From Malonomonas sp036526255 (GTDB lineage: Bacteria; Desulfobacterota; Desulfuromonadia; Desulfuromonadales; Geopsychrobacteraceae): a stretch of 64,000 bases of DNA. This document shows, piece after piece, positions 44,590 to 54,097 of the stretch; positions within the stretch are counted from its first letter, which is position 1; each line of letters begins with the position of its first letter. The DNA lies in contig DATCYW010000100.1 of assembly GCA_036526255.1 (NCBI GenBank), forward strand, positions 1-64,000, given 5' to 3'. The position numbers and the translations under genes are program-made. The notes under the pieces are model-generated. The model saw only the letters and a list, made by a program, of their open reading frames with translations, was not told where the DNA came from and searched no databases.

Positions 44590-46770
44590 TTGAACCAGAG
44601 CCCAGAACAGCGACCTTTTCCGGAAAAGAATCAGCAGCTGCTGGCGGACTTCATCCATGAACTGAATCTTGCCCGGCGCAGCTTCTCTCTCTACCCGCCG
44701 GAACACCCGCAGATCGCCAGCCGTAACTCAAAAGCCCTGCAGTTGTTGCTGAAACTGCAGACCACACGGGAAACCCTGACCATCGGCGTCTCCCCGGGGA
44801 GCCTGTTTGTCGACCAGCAGTGGCTGGACAAAAACAACCGGATTTACAGCCAGTTTGCACGTTTCCTGTTCGATCTCGGCATTGCTTCGCTCAGTTTTTC
44901 CCGTGGCCTGGTGTTCAGCGAACTGCTGCGCTTCAACCAGCTGCTGCGCGGCGACCGCGAGAGCATCGAGGCGGCAGGCGGCTTCCCAACCCTTCTGGAA
45001 ATGCAGCAGATCAGCCACATCGTCGTCACCCCCATCGACTACAGTGCCTTCAGGGCCAGAACCACGCAAGGGGTGCAGGCGGCAGACAATCAGAGCATCT
45101 GGGAAGGGTTTCTGCAGGGCTTGCTCAGCGGCAGCCTGGATGCTCGCGGCGAGAGCGCAGACTGGCCCGGCCACCTCGACCCGGCGATCATCGCCGAAGC
45201 ACTAAATCAGCGCCTGAGCGAAAAAACCGTTGACCCAGCAGGCTGTAAGCGGGTTGCTTCGAGCCTGGTCACCCGACTGCTTGAAGATGAACCCGAGCAG
45301 GATGGACCCAGCGGACAGCAACTTGGCAGCCTGATCGAACAGCTCGACCCGCAACTGCGCGAGAGCTTTCTCACCAGCAGCCTGGAAACCCTCGACCGGA
45401 CCCCGGACCGCGCCGAGCAGGTATTGAAAAACCTCCCCGAGGGGCTGCTGTCGAAAACCCTGCAGGTCCAGAGTCAGCGACCGCTGAACATTTCAAGCCG
45501 GCTGATTTCACTGGTCGGCCAGCTGGCAACGACCTCGTCGCAGACCCCCGGCTACAACCTGAAAAGTGGGCCGAAAGCGCTTGAAGAAGAGGTGGTACTG
45601 GCCCGGCTGAACGTCCTGTTCAATGAAGAGAGCCAGGATCTCTACATGCCCGGGGGCTACCAGCACGCGCTGCAGGACATCTTCGACATGGAACAGTTCA
45701 GCAGTATCCCTGAAGAAGAGAAGCTGGCGCTCAAGGCGACCCTGGAACAGCAATCGATTGAGCGGCAGTGCTGCGCCATCATCTTCGAACTGCTCGACAG
45801 CCCGCTGACGGCCGAGAGCGAAATCACCCTGCAGCACAATCTGGTCGAACTCTCCCGCTTCTTTCTCGACACCGGTGATTTTGTCGCTCTAAAAGAAATC
45901 TACCGTCGCTGGTCAAAACACCTGAACGGCCGCAGCACGCAAACTACGGTTTTCGATGAAATGGTCCTCGCCCATCATCATCGCCCGGCCTTCATGACTG
46001 AGGTTCTGGATGGGGTGGAGCTCTGGGGCAAAGAGAAGGTCGCGGAGATTGGCAGCTACATTGAACTGGTTGGAGAGGGCTACAGCGAACCGCTGATCGA
46101 ACGGCTGGGACTGGAGCAGCAACTGACGCTGCGCCGAACCTGGATGCGGCTGCTCGAAACGATCGGCAGCAGCGCGCAGCAGGTGATTATCCCGGCCCTG
46201 AATGACAAGCGCTGGTACCTGGTCCGCAACCTGCTGAACATCATCGGCCAGAAACCGGACCTCGCAGCGATGAAAGCGATCCAGCAGCAGGCCGGTCACC
46301 CACACCCGAAGGTGCGCCAGGAAGTGCTGAGCATCATGTTCCGACTGAATCCGGCTGGAGCCAACCGACAGCTGCAGAAAGAGCTGCGCAGCAATGACCC
46401 TGAGGCCCGCCTGGCCGCTGTAGAAATTGCCGACTTAAGCCGCGACCCCGAAATCGTTGCTATACTGCTGCAATTGCTACAGGGCGAGCCGGACAGTTCC
46501 GACGACCTATCGAACAAGCAGCTGCTGCTGAAGGCCCTGAGCAGAATCGGCAGTCCCGACAGTTTGCCGGTTTTGAAAAATTTACTGCAGAAAAAGCGGC
46601 TGATCATCTCGCGCCGGCAGAAACAGTTTCAGCAGGACATCATCACCAGCCTGGCCGGGTACCCGCAGAAGCTCGCGCTCCCGCTGCTGAAAGAATTATC
46701 CCGTAGTCGCCAGGCCCATCAGGCCAAGCTGGCGGCTGAGCTGCTGCAAACCGCAGGGGGAGGGCAATGA
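44590..46770 (+). CDS. HEAT-repeat protein with LYPxEHP N-terminal domain
   Basis: The 726-residue soluble protein starts at TTG with GAGG upstream. Residues 18-119 form a domain (FIHELNLARRSFSLYPPEHP to GLVFSELLRFNQLL) that recurs in the next gene. The C-terminal third (about 530-720) is made of HEAT-like helical repeats (NDKRWYLVRNLLNIIGQKPD, HPKVRQEVLSIMFRLNP, DPEARLAAVEIADLSRDPEI). The middle is helical and unassigned. HEAT repeats usually mediate protein contact. It overlaps the HD-GYP start by 4 bases, so the two products are probably made together and may form a complex. The function is unknown. Confidence 0.85.
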   Translation: MNQSPEQRPFPEKNQQLLADFIHELNLARRSFSLYPPEHPQIASRNSKALQLLLKLQTTRETLTIGVSPGSLFVDQQWLDKNNRIYSQFARFLFDLGIASLSFSRGLVFSELLRFNQLLRGDRESIEAAGGFPTLLEMQQISHIVVTPIDYSAFRARTTQGVQAADNQSIWEGFLQGLLSGSLDARGESADWPGHLDPAIIAEALNQRLSEKTVDPAGCKRVASSLVTRLLEDEPEQDGPSGQQLGSLIEQLDPQLRESFLTSSLETLDRTPDRAEQVLKNLPEGLLSKTLQVQSQRPLNISSRLISLVGQLATTSSQTPGYNLKSGPKALEEEVVLARLNVLFNEESQDLYMPGGYQHALQDIFDMEQFSSIPEEEKLALKATLEQQSIERQCCAIIFELLDSPLTAESEITLQHNLVELSRFFLDTGDFVALKEIYRRWSKHLNGRSTQTTVFDEMVLAHHHRPAFMTEVLDGVELWGKEKVAEIGSYIELVGEGYSEPLIERLGLEQQLTLRRTWMRLLETIGSSAQQVIIPALNDKRWYLVRNLLNIIGQKPDLAAMKAIQQQAGHPHPKVRQEVLSIMFRLNPAGANRQLQKELRSNDPEARLAAVEIADLSRDPEIVAILLQLLQGEPDSSDDLSNKQLLLKALSRIGSPDSLPVLKNLLQKKRLIISRRQKQFQQDIITSLAGYPQKLALPLLKELSRSRQAHQAKLAAELLQTAGGGQ

Positions 46771-47900
46771 GCAACAGAAACCAGGACGCACTGCAACTCT
46801 TTATCCGCCACCTGACCACCGCTGCAACCACCGCCGCGCTTTATCACCTGGAGCATCTGCAGGTCCAACGCCTCTGCCGCAAGGCCCTGGAACAGGTAAA
46901 AACTCTCCACACCGGGCAAAACAGTATCATCCTCAAGATTATTGAGGGGCAGCTGATCTTTGCCAACAAGCCGGTGCCGACAAACATGGCCAGCGAACGG
47001 CTGCGTGACGCGCTGTTGTCTCACAACATCACCTATCTGCAGATCGAAGCGGGAGTCTACAGCGAAGAACTGCTCGGGCTGGTCTCCGTACTTGGCAAGC
47101 GCACGGATAAAAAAATTGCCCTTAGCGACACAGAACATATTCATTTCGGCCAGATCGAAGTGCGCTTACGGCAACAACCGTCGGAATCGCGCAGCGTCCA
47201 GTCAGAACTGGCAGAGATTGCCGCCAGCGAACAGGACCGGCTCATGGAGCTGTACGACAGCGTCCGTCAGAAACAGCAGCTCAAGGTCAATGGCATCAGC
47301 GAAATCGTCGGCGGTTTTATTAGTGCCTTCGGCAGTCACAGCGATGCGTTTCTGGCGATCGCCCCGCTGCGCTCGATGGATGAATACACCTACACCCACT
47401 CGACCAACATCTGCCTGCTCAACCTGGCCCAGGCGCGGCAACTCGGCATCGAAGGGCCGCTGCTCAACGAGATCGGCATCGCCGCCATGCTGCACGATGT
47501 CGGCAAGATGTTCATCGACCCGCTGATTCTCAGCAAAAGCGACAAACTGACCGAGGCCGACTGGCAGATCGTCCAGCAGCACCCGCGGCTGGGTGCGGAA
47601 TACCTGCTGGGCAGCCCCGGGGTACCGCGCCTGGCAGTGGTCACCGCCTTCGAGCATCACATGCGCTATGACGGCACCGGCTATCCGCAGACCTCGCGCC
47701 GCTGGCCGCAGAATCTCAGCTCCTACATGACCGCTATCTCAGACACCTACGACGCCATGCGCACCCACCGCGCCTACGAAAAATCGCTCGCGCCCGAACA
47801 GATCAGCGAGACCATGCTCGGCCTGGCCGGCAGTAAACTGCACCCCACCCTGACCCGCAGCTTTCTGGCCACCCTGCAGCAACTGGAAACCGGTCGCTAA
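46767..47900 (+). CDS. HD-GYP domain protein sharing the N-terminal domain of its neighbour
   Basis: The 377-residue protein joins an N-terminal domain (9-109, homologous without gaps to residues 18-118 of the upstream protein) to an HD-GYP domain (about 170-365). The metal and GYP motifs are present: SMDEYTYTHSTNICLL, MLHDVGKMFID, QQHPRLGAEYL, EHHMRYDGTGYP and DTYDAMRTHRAY. HD-GYP enzymes break down cyclic-di-GMP; a usual HHE reads HHM here. No receiver or membrane segment is seen. The ATG overlaps the upstream stop (ATGA). Confidence 0.9.
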   Translation: MSNRNQDALQLFIRHLTTAATTAALYHLEHLQVQRLCRKALEQVKTLHTGQNSIILKIIEGQLIFANKPVPTNMASERLRDALLSHNITYLQIEAGVYSEELLGLVSVLGKRTDKKIALSDTEHIHFGQIEVRLRQQPSESRSVQSELAEIAASEQDRLMELYDSVRQKQQLKVNGISEIVGGFISAFGSHSDAFLAIAPLRSMDEYTYTHSTNICLLNLAQARQLGIEGPLLNEIGIAAMLHDVGKMFIDPLILSKSDKLTEADWQIVQQHPRLGAEYLLGSPGVPRLAVVTAFEHHMRYDGTGYPQTSRRWPQNLSSYMTAISDTYDAMRTHRAYEKSLAPEQISETMLGLAGSKLHPTLTRSFLATLQQLETGR

Positions 47901-47922
47901 GCCAGCAATCCGCGACAACATC

Positions 47923-47952
47923 TTGCGGCGGGCTGCAGGCTAATGCTATACA
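47923..47952 (+). promoter_or_regulatory. Candidate promoter for ettA
   Basis: TTGCGG (47923-47928) and TATACA (47947-47952) are 18 bases apart, and a TG at -15 makes the -10 extended. A start near 47959 leaves about 50 bases before ettA. Confidence 0.5.
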
Positions 47953-48009
47953 GTCGCAATTCATCAAAACCACAAACTCCAGCGTCAGCAGGCAAAAGGA
48001 CGAGCAGAC

Positions 48010-49686
<1,677 letters not shown>

Positions 49687-49702
49687 AAGCCAATCCCGCG
49701 AA

Positions 49703-49751
49703 AACCAACAACGCCCGGGCTGCTTCGGTAGCAGCCCGGGCGTTGTTGGTT
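49703..49751. terminator. 21-bp perfect hairpin between ettA and the next operon
   Basis: The arms 49703-49723 and 49731-49751 are exactly complementary over 21 bp (core CGCCCGGGCTGC), closed by the loop TTCGGTA. The genes converge on it. T runs are short on both sides, so termination would rely on the very stable stem. Confidence 0.75.
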
Positions 49752-49770
49752 CTATCGAACGACTGAGCTA

Positions 49771-51009
49771 TCAAAACCGCAGCGAATAAAAAAACCGCTC
49801 CCCCTTGTTCAGGTGGAATTCCGGCAGTTCAACTCTTCGATTATCACGATAACCGCCCTTGGTCAGATCCAGACGAATCTTGTGACTACCCGCCGGCAAC
49901 GGAACCCGAATCAGCGTCATTCGCGCCGGCAGGGTCTGCCAGCTGCGGGTGTCCGGCTCTTCGAGCAGCAGCAGGCTGACCCGCAGCAGCACTTCGGCCA
50001 AATCGCCATGTTTATCGCCGACCGCCTGCGAGGCGGCCTCTTTTACGGCAACCCGCGCTGTTTCCTTGAGAATCAGCCGCGTTTTGCGTTCATCGAGCGA
50101 GCGGCGGATGACCGCGGCGAAATCGGCGGTAATAAGCGGCAATGAGGGGTAATCCGGAGAGACGGTCTTCAGCTTCAGCGGCGGGGTTGCGGTTTTCGCA
50201 TAGTACGGGAAGGAAAAACGGATCGATGGCGGCAGAAAAAAATTGCCGGGACGCTTTTTCGGGATGCGGTCATTGGCAATAAACAGTACCAGCTCCGCAT
50301 CCCCCTGCGGCAGCTCGGCGGGCAGATAGGGGCGGAACTTCTCAACCTCATCGGTCATGCCGAGGCGGCTGGCGATCGGCACCAGGTCCATCGCCACCGC
50401 TTTGGGGGTCGGCAGATCGCCGGCCAGCTTGCGGTAGACCAGGTAGGCGTCGTTATCCTCCCGCACATGCGCAAAGCAGAGCGCGATCAAAGCCCGGCTG
50501 AAATAATCTTCCTTTAACGCATCCGGATAGGCTTCGAGCACCTGCAAAGCCTGTTTCGCTTCGACCAGAGCCCCATCGTACTGCCCCAACAGCAGAAAAT
50601 TCATCATCTGATAGCTGTGAATCCAGAGCCGTTCGCTGTATTCCCCCTTGTATTTCACCAGCCACTCGCTGGTCACCATCGAACCCAACTGCTCACTGGC
50701 ACTGATCTTTTCGAACTTCTTCGCCATCACCGCCGCTTCAAGAAACTGATTGATGCTCTCCTGATAACGTCCCAGCTGATGCAGCACCACCCCCTGCTCA
50801 AGCAGAAACAGCAGCTCGCTGCGATTGCCGAAGGCATCCCCCTTCTGCAGGGTCTCCAGCGCCTGCTCCGGCCGGTCGGCGTAAAAACTTTGACTGGCCT
50901 TGTTCAGCCGGCCGGCGCAACCGGAGAGACTGAGCAAAACACAGAGCAGCGCGACAAAAGATAAGCCGGGCTGACAATACGACAACCCGGCCTTCAGAGA
51001 ATTCATCAT
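49771..51009 (-). CDS. COG3014-like TPR lipoprotein
   Basis: I take ATG 51009, giving a 412-residue precursor with a lipoprotein signal (hydrophobic run then LSLSGCAG). A helical TPR-like region follows (about 45-190: SFYADRPEQALETLQKGDAF, YQESINQFLEAAVMAKKFEK, YDGALVEAKQALQVLEAYPD), then a mixed C-terminal domain. This layout matches COG3014, conserved lipoproteins of unknown function often beside lpoB-like genes. A GTG at 51033 is an alternative start that overlaps the upstream stop. Probably outer-membrane anchored. Confidence 0.75.
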   Translation of the reverse strand: MMNSLKAGLSYCQPGLSFVALLCVLLSLSGCAGRLNKASQSFYADRPEQALETLQKGDAFGNRSELLFLLEQGVVLHQLGRYQESINQFLEAAVMAKKFEKISASEQLGSMVTSEWLVKYKGEYSERLWIHSYQMMNFLLLGQYDGALVEAKQALQVLEAYPDALKEDYFSRALIALCFAHVREDNDAYLVYRKLAGDLPTPKAVAMDLVPIASRLGMTDEVEKFRPYLPAELPQGDAELVLFIANDRIPKKRPGNFFLPPSIRFSFPYYAKTATPPLKLKTVSPDYPSLPLITADFAAVIRRSLDERKTRLILKETARVAVKEAASQAVGDKHGDLAEVLLRVSLLLLEEPDTRSWQTLPARMTLIRVPLPAGSHKIRLDLTKGGYRDNRRVELPEFHLNKGERFFYSLRF

Positions 51010-51029
51010 GACAGTGACTCTGGTGCCGA

Positions 51030-51644
51030 TCACCAGCCGATAAATGGCTTGGTGGATTCGCGAATAACTTCAGTGCTGTCGGCCCACTCGATCAGGCCGC
51101 TCTGGATGTCGGTCAGCTCCAGGTTCAGGCTGTAGTACATCAGCGTGCGCTTGGTCAGACGCATCTGGCGCGGTTCTTTCTTCTCCATCGAACGCAGGGT
51201 GCCGGTCAGCATATAGCTGGCGCCAACCTGCCGCGCTTTGGCGATTCGCGTTTCAGCGGAGACGTTGCCGCCATATTGGTAGCTGCTTTCGCGCTCGATA
51301 TTGTCGCGCTGGGTTTCGTTGATAAACCGCACCCGGCCGCTTTCGAGCAATGCCTGGCGGATATCATCGGTGATGGCGGAGGTGCTGATATGTTCGCTGG
51401 TGCGATTGGCGATCCCGTAAACAATCAGCACCGGACGATCCGTCGAGCGCACCAGCGGATGCTTTGACAGCAGCGATTTGGTCATGTAACCGACAATCGC
51501 CTTTTTATCCGAGAAGTGATAGCCCTCGTCGTAGATAACTTTTTCGTTCGGATCGATCTCGCGGGTCATCACGCCGCAGCCAGCCAGCGGCAGTAAGAAT
51601 GCAATGATCAGCACAGCGCCCAAAAACTTTTGTCGGATCTTCAT
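51030..51644 (-). CDS. lpoB: LpoB-like penicillin-binding protein activator lipoprotein
   Basis: The 204-residue lipoprotein (signal ending LLPLAGCG) matches the LpoB/COG3417 family: VLIVYGIANRTSEHISTS, FINETQRDNIERESSYQYGG, GASYMLTGTLRSMEK and LNLELTDIQSGLIEWADSTEVIRES. LpoB activates PBP1b peptidoglycan synthesis in E. coli. No PBP gene is nearby. I start at ATG 51644, where GAGGTGAG precedes it. It is upstream of and nearly contiguous with the COG3014-like gene. Confidence 0.85.
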   Translation of the reverse strand: MKIRQKFLGAVLIIAFLLPLAGCGVMTREIDPNEKVIYDEGYHFSDKKAIVGYMTKSLLSKHPLVRSTDRPVLIVYGIANRTSEHISTSAITDDIRQALLESGRVRFINETQRDNIERESSYQYGGNVSAETRIAKARQVGASYMLTGTLRSMEKKEPRQMRLTKRTLMYYSLNLELTDIQSGLIEWADSTEVIRESTKPFIGW

Positions 51645-51740
51645 AGTCAACTCACCTCGCACAAACAGGGAAACGAAGGGACTCCGCTTCCGGATTATTT
51701 TCCACAGTGCTAACGCAACCTGCCCACCATTCTACCACAT

Positions 51741-53612
51741 TCAAACACCCGATTGTCTGGCGGCCGGAGGCAACGCTGCTTTCAGAACCGTACGGATGGC
51801 GCCATCCAGTTCTGCGACGGTAAAAGGCTTATGCAGGATATGCCGGACTCCGGCGACCCGCAACGCCCCCTCCCCGGCCTGGTCAGCAAAGCCGGTCCAG
51901 ATCATCACCGGCAACGTCGGATTCTGCGCCCAGATTTCTTTTGCCAGATCTGTTCCGGACATCTCCGGCATGGTCAGGTCACTGATCAGCAGGTCGAAAT
52001 CATGCTCAGCCAGCAACAACTCGAGCGCCTGCAGAGGATTACGACAGACACTAACCTGATAACCCAGGTCCTGCAGCAGATCCTTGCCGGTATCGAGCAC
52101 TCCAGGTTCGTCGTCGACCAGCAGCAGGCGCTCCTGTCCGCCGCAGACGTCAGCAGAGGCGGCAGTCGGCAGCTCTTCTGCCGGCGGCTCCTGGGGCAGA
52201 TAGATGCGAAACCGGGTGCCCTCACCCTCACCACTCTCAAGGCAGATGGTGCCCTTGTGTGACTGCACGATGCCGTGCACCACCGCCAAACCCATCCCGG
52301 TCCCCTTGTCGGCCTTTTTAGTGGTGAAGAAGGGTTCGAAAATCCGGTCGTGAAGTTCAGGAGGAATGCCCGGACCATCATCCTCGATCTGCAGACAGAC
52401 GTCGCTGCCCGGATCAAGAGTCAAAGTGCAGGACTGGCCACCGGCAACCTGTTGCTGACTGATTGAAACCCTTAAAGTACCGCCCTGTTCGGCCAACGCG
52501 TAACCGGCATTGCTGGCCAGATTCATCACCACCTGATGCAGTTGAGTCGCATCGCCCATAACCCAGAGATTCTCATCCAACGCAGTCTCAATCTGAACAG
52601 TCTCCGGAAGGGAAGCACGGATCAGGCTGAGCGCTTCTGAAACAACGGCAGACAGCTGGATTTTTTCCTGGGTTGCTTCGGTGTGGCGGCTGAAGATCAG
52701 AATCTGCGCAATCAGCGCCTTGGCTCGCTCACCGGCATGGACAATCTGCAGCAGACGACTCTGCAGCTTGGATTCAGGATCCACGCCGATCTGACAGAGC
52801 TGTGCGTAACCTAAAATCGCGGCAAGAATGTTGTTGAAATCGTGGGCAATCCCTCCTGCCAGAGTGCCGAGGGCTTCCATTTTCTGCGATTGCGTCAGTT
52901 GCTGCTCCAACTGTTGCCGCCGCTCAAACTCACTTTTTACCCGTTCGACCAGCCCATCGACAGCATCCGCCAGCAGGTCGATTTCATCCGGGTGCGCGGT
53001 CCGCTTCAACGCTGCAAGTGGCTGCAACTGTTCGACATGGGCAAGATCGATCTCACGGGTGTATTTTTCGACGGCCATCAGGCGTCGACCGGCGAGCAGA
53101 TGGAACAACAGGAACATGATGGCGGCAAGACTGAAAATACCGAGACTGTTGACCAGAAAGATCAGCGGAAATTCCAGAATCAACAGCGTCAGATAATCCT
53201 GATAAGCGGCCTGCGCATACACCTGACCGATCGTCAGCTGCCCACTCATGCGCGGAAATGGATAGTTAACATTGGCGTGAAAATCAAGAAAAGTGGTCGC
53301 CGCCCTGGCACCCTGGCGAACACACTCTTTGCCTTCAGTGTCGCAGATTTCCATAAAAGTAAAAAGTTGACTGGTCTGACTGTCAGCAATGGTCTGCAGC
53401 ATTTTCCAGTTGTAGTTCCAGAGCGACTCGCCGACCTCCAGCAAAGGACCGGCGATAAAACCTTTGAAGCTGTTACGAATCTGCTGTTTCTGCCAGTCCT
53501 GACGGCTGTGAATCTCGAACAGCGACACGACCAGGCTGATCAATAAACAGACCAGCAAAGTGCTCAACAGCAACTTTCGGGTCAGACTGACTGGCTTAAT
53601 CGCTGCACTCAA
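51741..53612 (-). CDS. Hybrid sensor histidine kinase with C-terminal receiver
   Basis: The 623-residue protein has a membrane helix near 12-33, a periplasmic sensor segment (about 35-140), a second membrane helix (about 141-175), a HAMP-like linker, a HisKA domain with phosphoacceptor His257 (LAGGIAHDFNNILAAILGY), an HATPase_c domain (about 355-475: NLASNAGYAL, IEDDGPGIPPE, GTGMGLAVVHGIV) and a receiver domain with Asp545 (LLISDLTMPEM). The periplasmic part holds two cysteines (MEICDTEGKECVRQG). No partner regulator is adjacent and the signal is unknown. It overlaps the HIT gene by 17 bases. Confidence 0.92.
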   Translation of the reverse strand: MSAAIKPVSLTRKLLLSTLLVCLLISLVVSLFEIHSRQDWQKQQIRNSFKGFIAGPLLEVGESLWNYNWKMLQTIADSQTSQLFTFMEICDTEGKECVRQGARAATTFLDFHANVNYPFPRMSGQLTIGQVYAQAAYQDYLTLLILEFPLIFLVNSLGIFSLAAIMFLLFHLLAGRRLMAVEKYTREIDLAHVEQLQPLAALKRTAHPDEIDLLADAVDGLVERVKSEFERRQQLEQQLTQSQKMEALGTLAGGIAHDFNNILAAILGYAQLCQIGVDPESKLQSRLLQIVHAGERAKALIAQILIFSRHTEATQEKIQLSAVVSEALSLIRASLPETVQIETALDENLWVMGDATQLHQVVMNLASNAGYALAEQGGTLRVSISQQQVAGGQSCTLTLDPGSDVCLQIEDDGPGIPPELHDRIFEPFFTTKKADKGTGMGLAVVHGIVQSHKGTICLESGEGEGTRFRIYLPQEPPAEELPTAASADVCGGQERLLLVDDEPGVLDTGKDLLQDLGYQVSVCRNPLQALELLLAEHDFDLLISDLTMPEMSGTDLAKEIWAQNPTLPVMIWTGFADQAGEGALRVAGVRHILHKPFTVAELDGAIRTVLKAALPPAARQSGV

Positions 53613-54024
53613 AAATAAACTCCCGCAGATTTCCCGTTTGGATCAGTTGACGCAGTTCGATTACCTCTGCTGCTGCGTAGGCGACTGCCGGGCGCGCCCC
53701 CCAGACCGGCCCCGGCCAGGCCGGATCGCCGATACTGCGGGCGACATGATGCAGGTGCAGTTGACTGACGATGTTCCCCAACGCCGCAACATTCAGCTTA
53801 TCGTAGCTGAAATTCTGCTCAATCCAGCGGGATAATTCCGCCGACTCGCGCCACAGCTGCTGCTGATCTTCAGTTGCCAGATGGTGGATCTCACGCGCGC
53901 CGCGCCGTCGCGGCACCAGAATAAACCAGGGGTAACTACGGTCGTTCATCAACAACAGGCGACAGAGCGGAAAGTCACCCAGCACAACAGTATCTCTCTG
54001 CAAGTGCGGATCAAGCTCGAACAT
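53596..54024 (-). CDS. HIT-family nucleotide-binding protein
   Basis: The 142-residue HIT protein has the histidine triad region NIVSQLHLHHVAR and the N-terminal block FPLCRLLLMNDRSYPWFILVPRR. HIT proteins hydrolyse or transfer nucleoside phosphates; the substrate is unknown. I chose ATG 54024, preceded by GAGGTG. The 3' end overlaps the kinase start by 17 bases. Family length is typical of the short diadenosine-tetraphosphate-hydrolase-like group. Confidence 0.87.
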   Translation of the reverse strand: MFELDPHLQRDTVVLGDFPLCRLLLMNDRSYPWFILVPRRRGAREIHHLATEDQQQLWRESAELSRWIEQNFSYDKLNVAALGNIVSQLHLHHVARSIGDPAWPGPVWGARPAVAYAAAEVIELRQLIQTGNLREFIFECSD

Positions 54025-54097
54025 CAAACACCTCTAACCAGTGAAAGACTGACATAATTTAATTCTGCTATCTGAGCAAGCCAGGCGAAAGCCTTGA

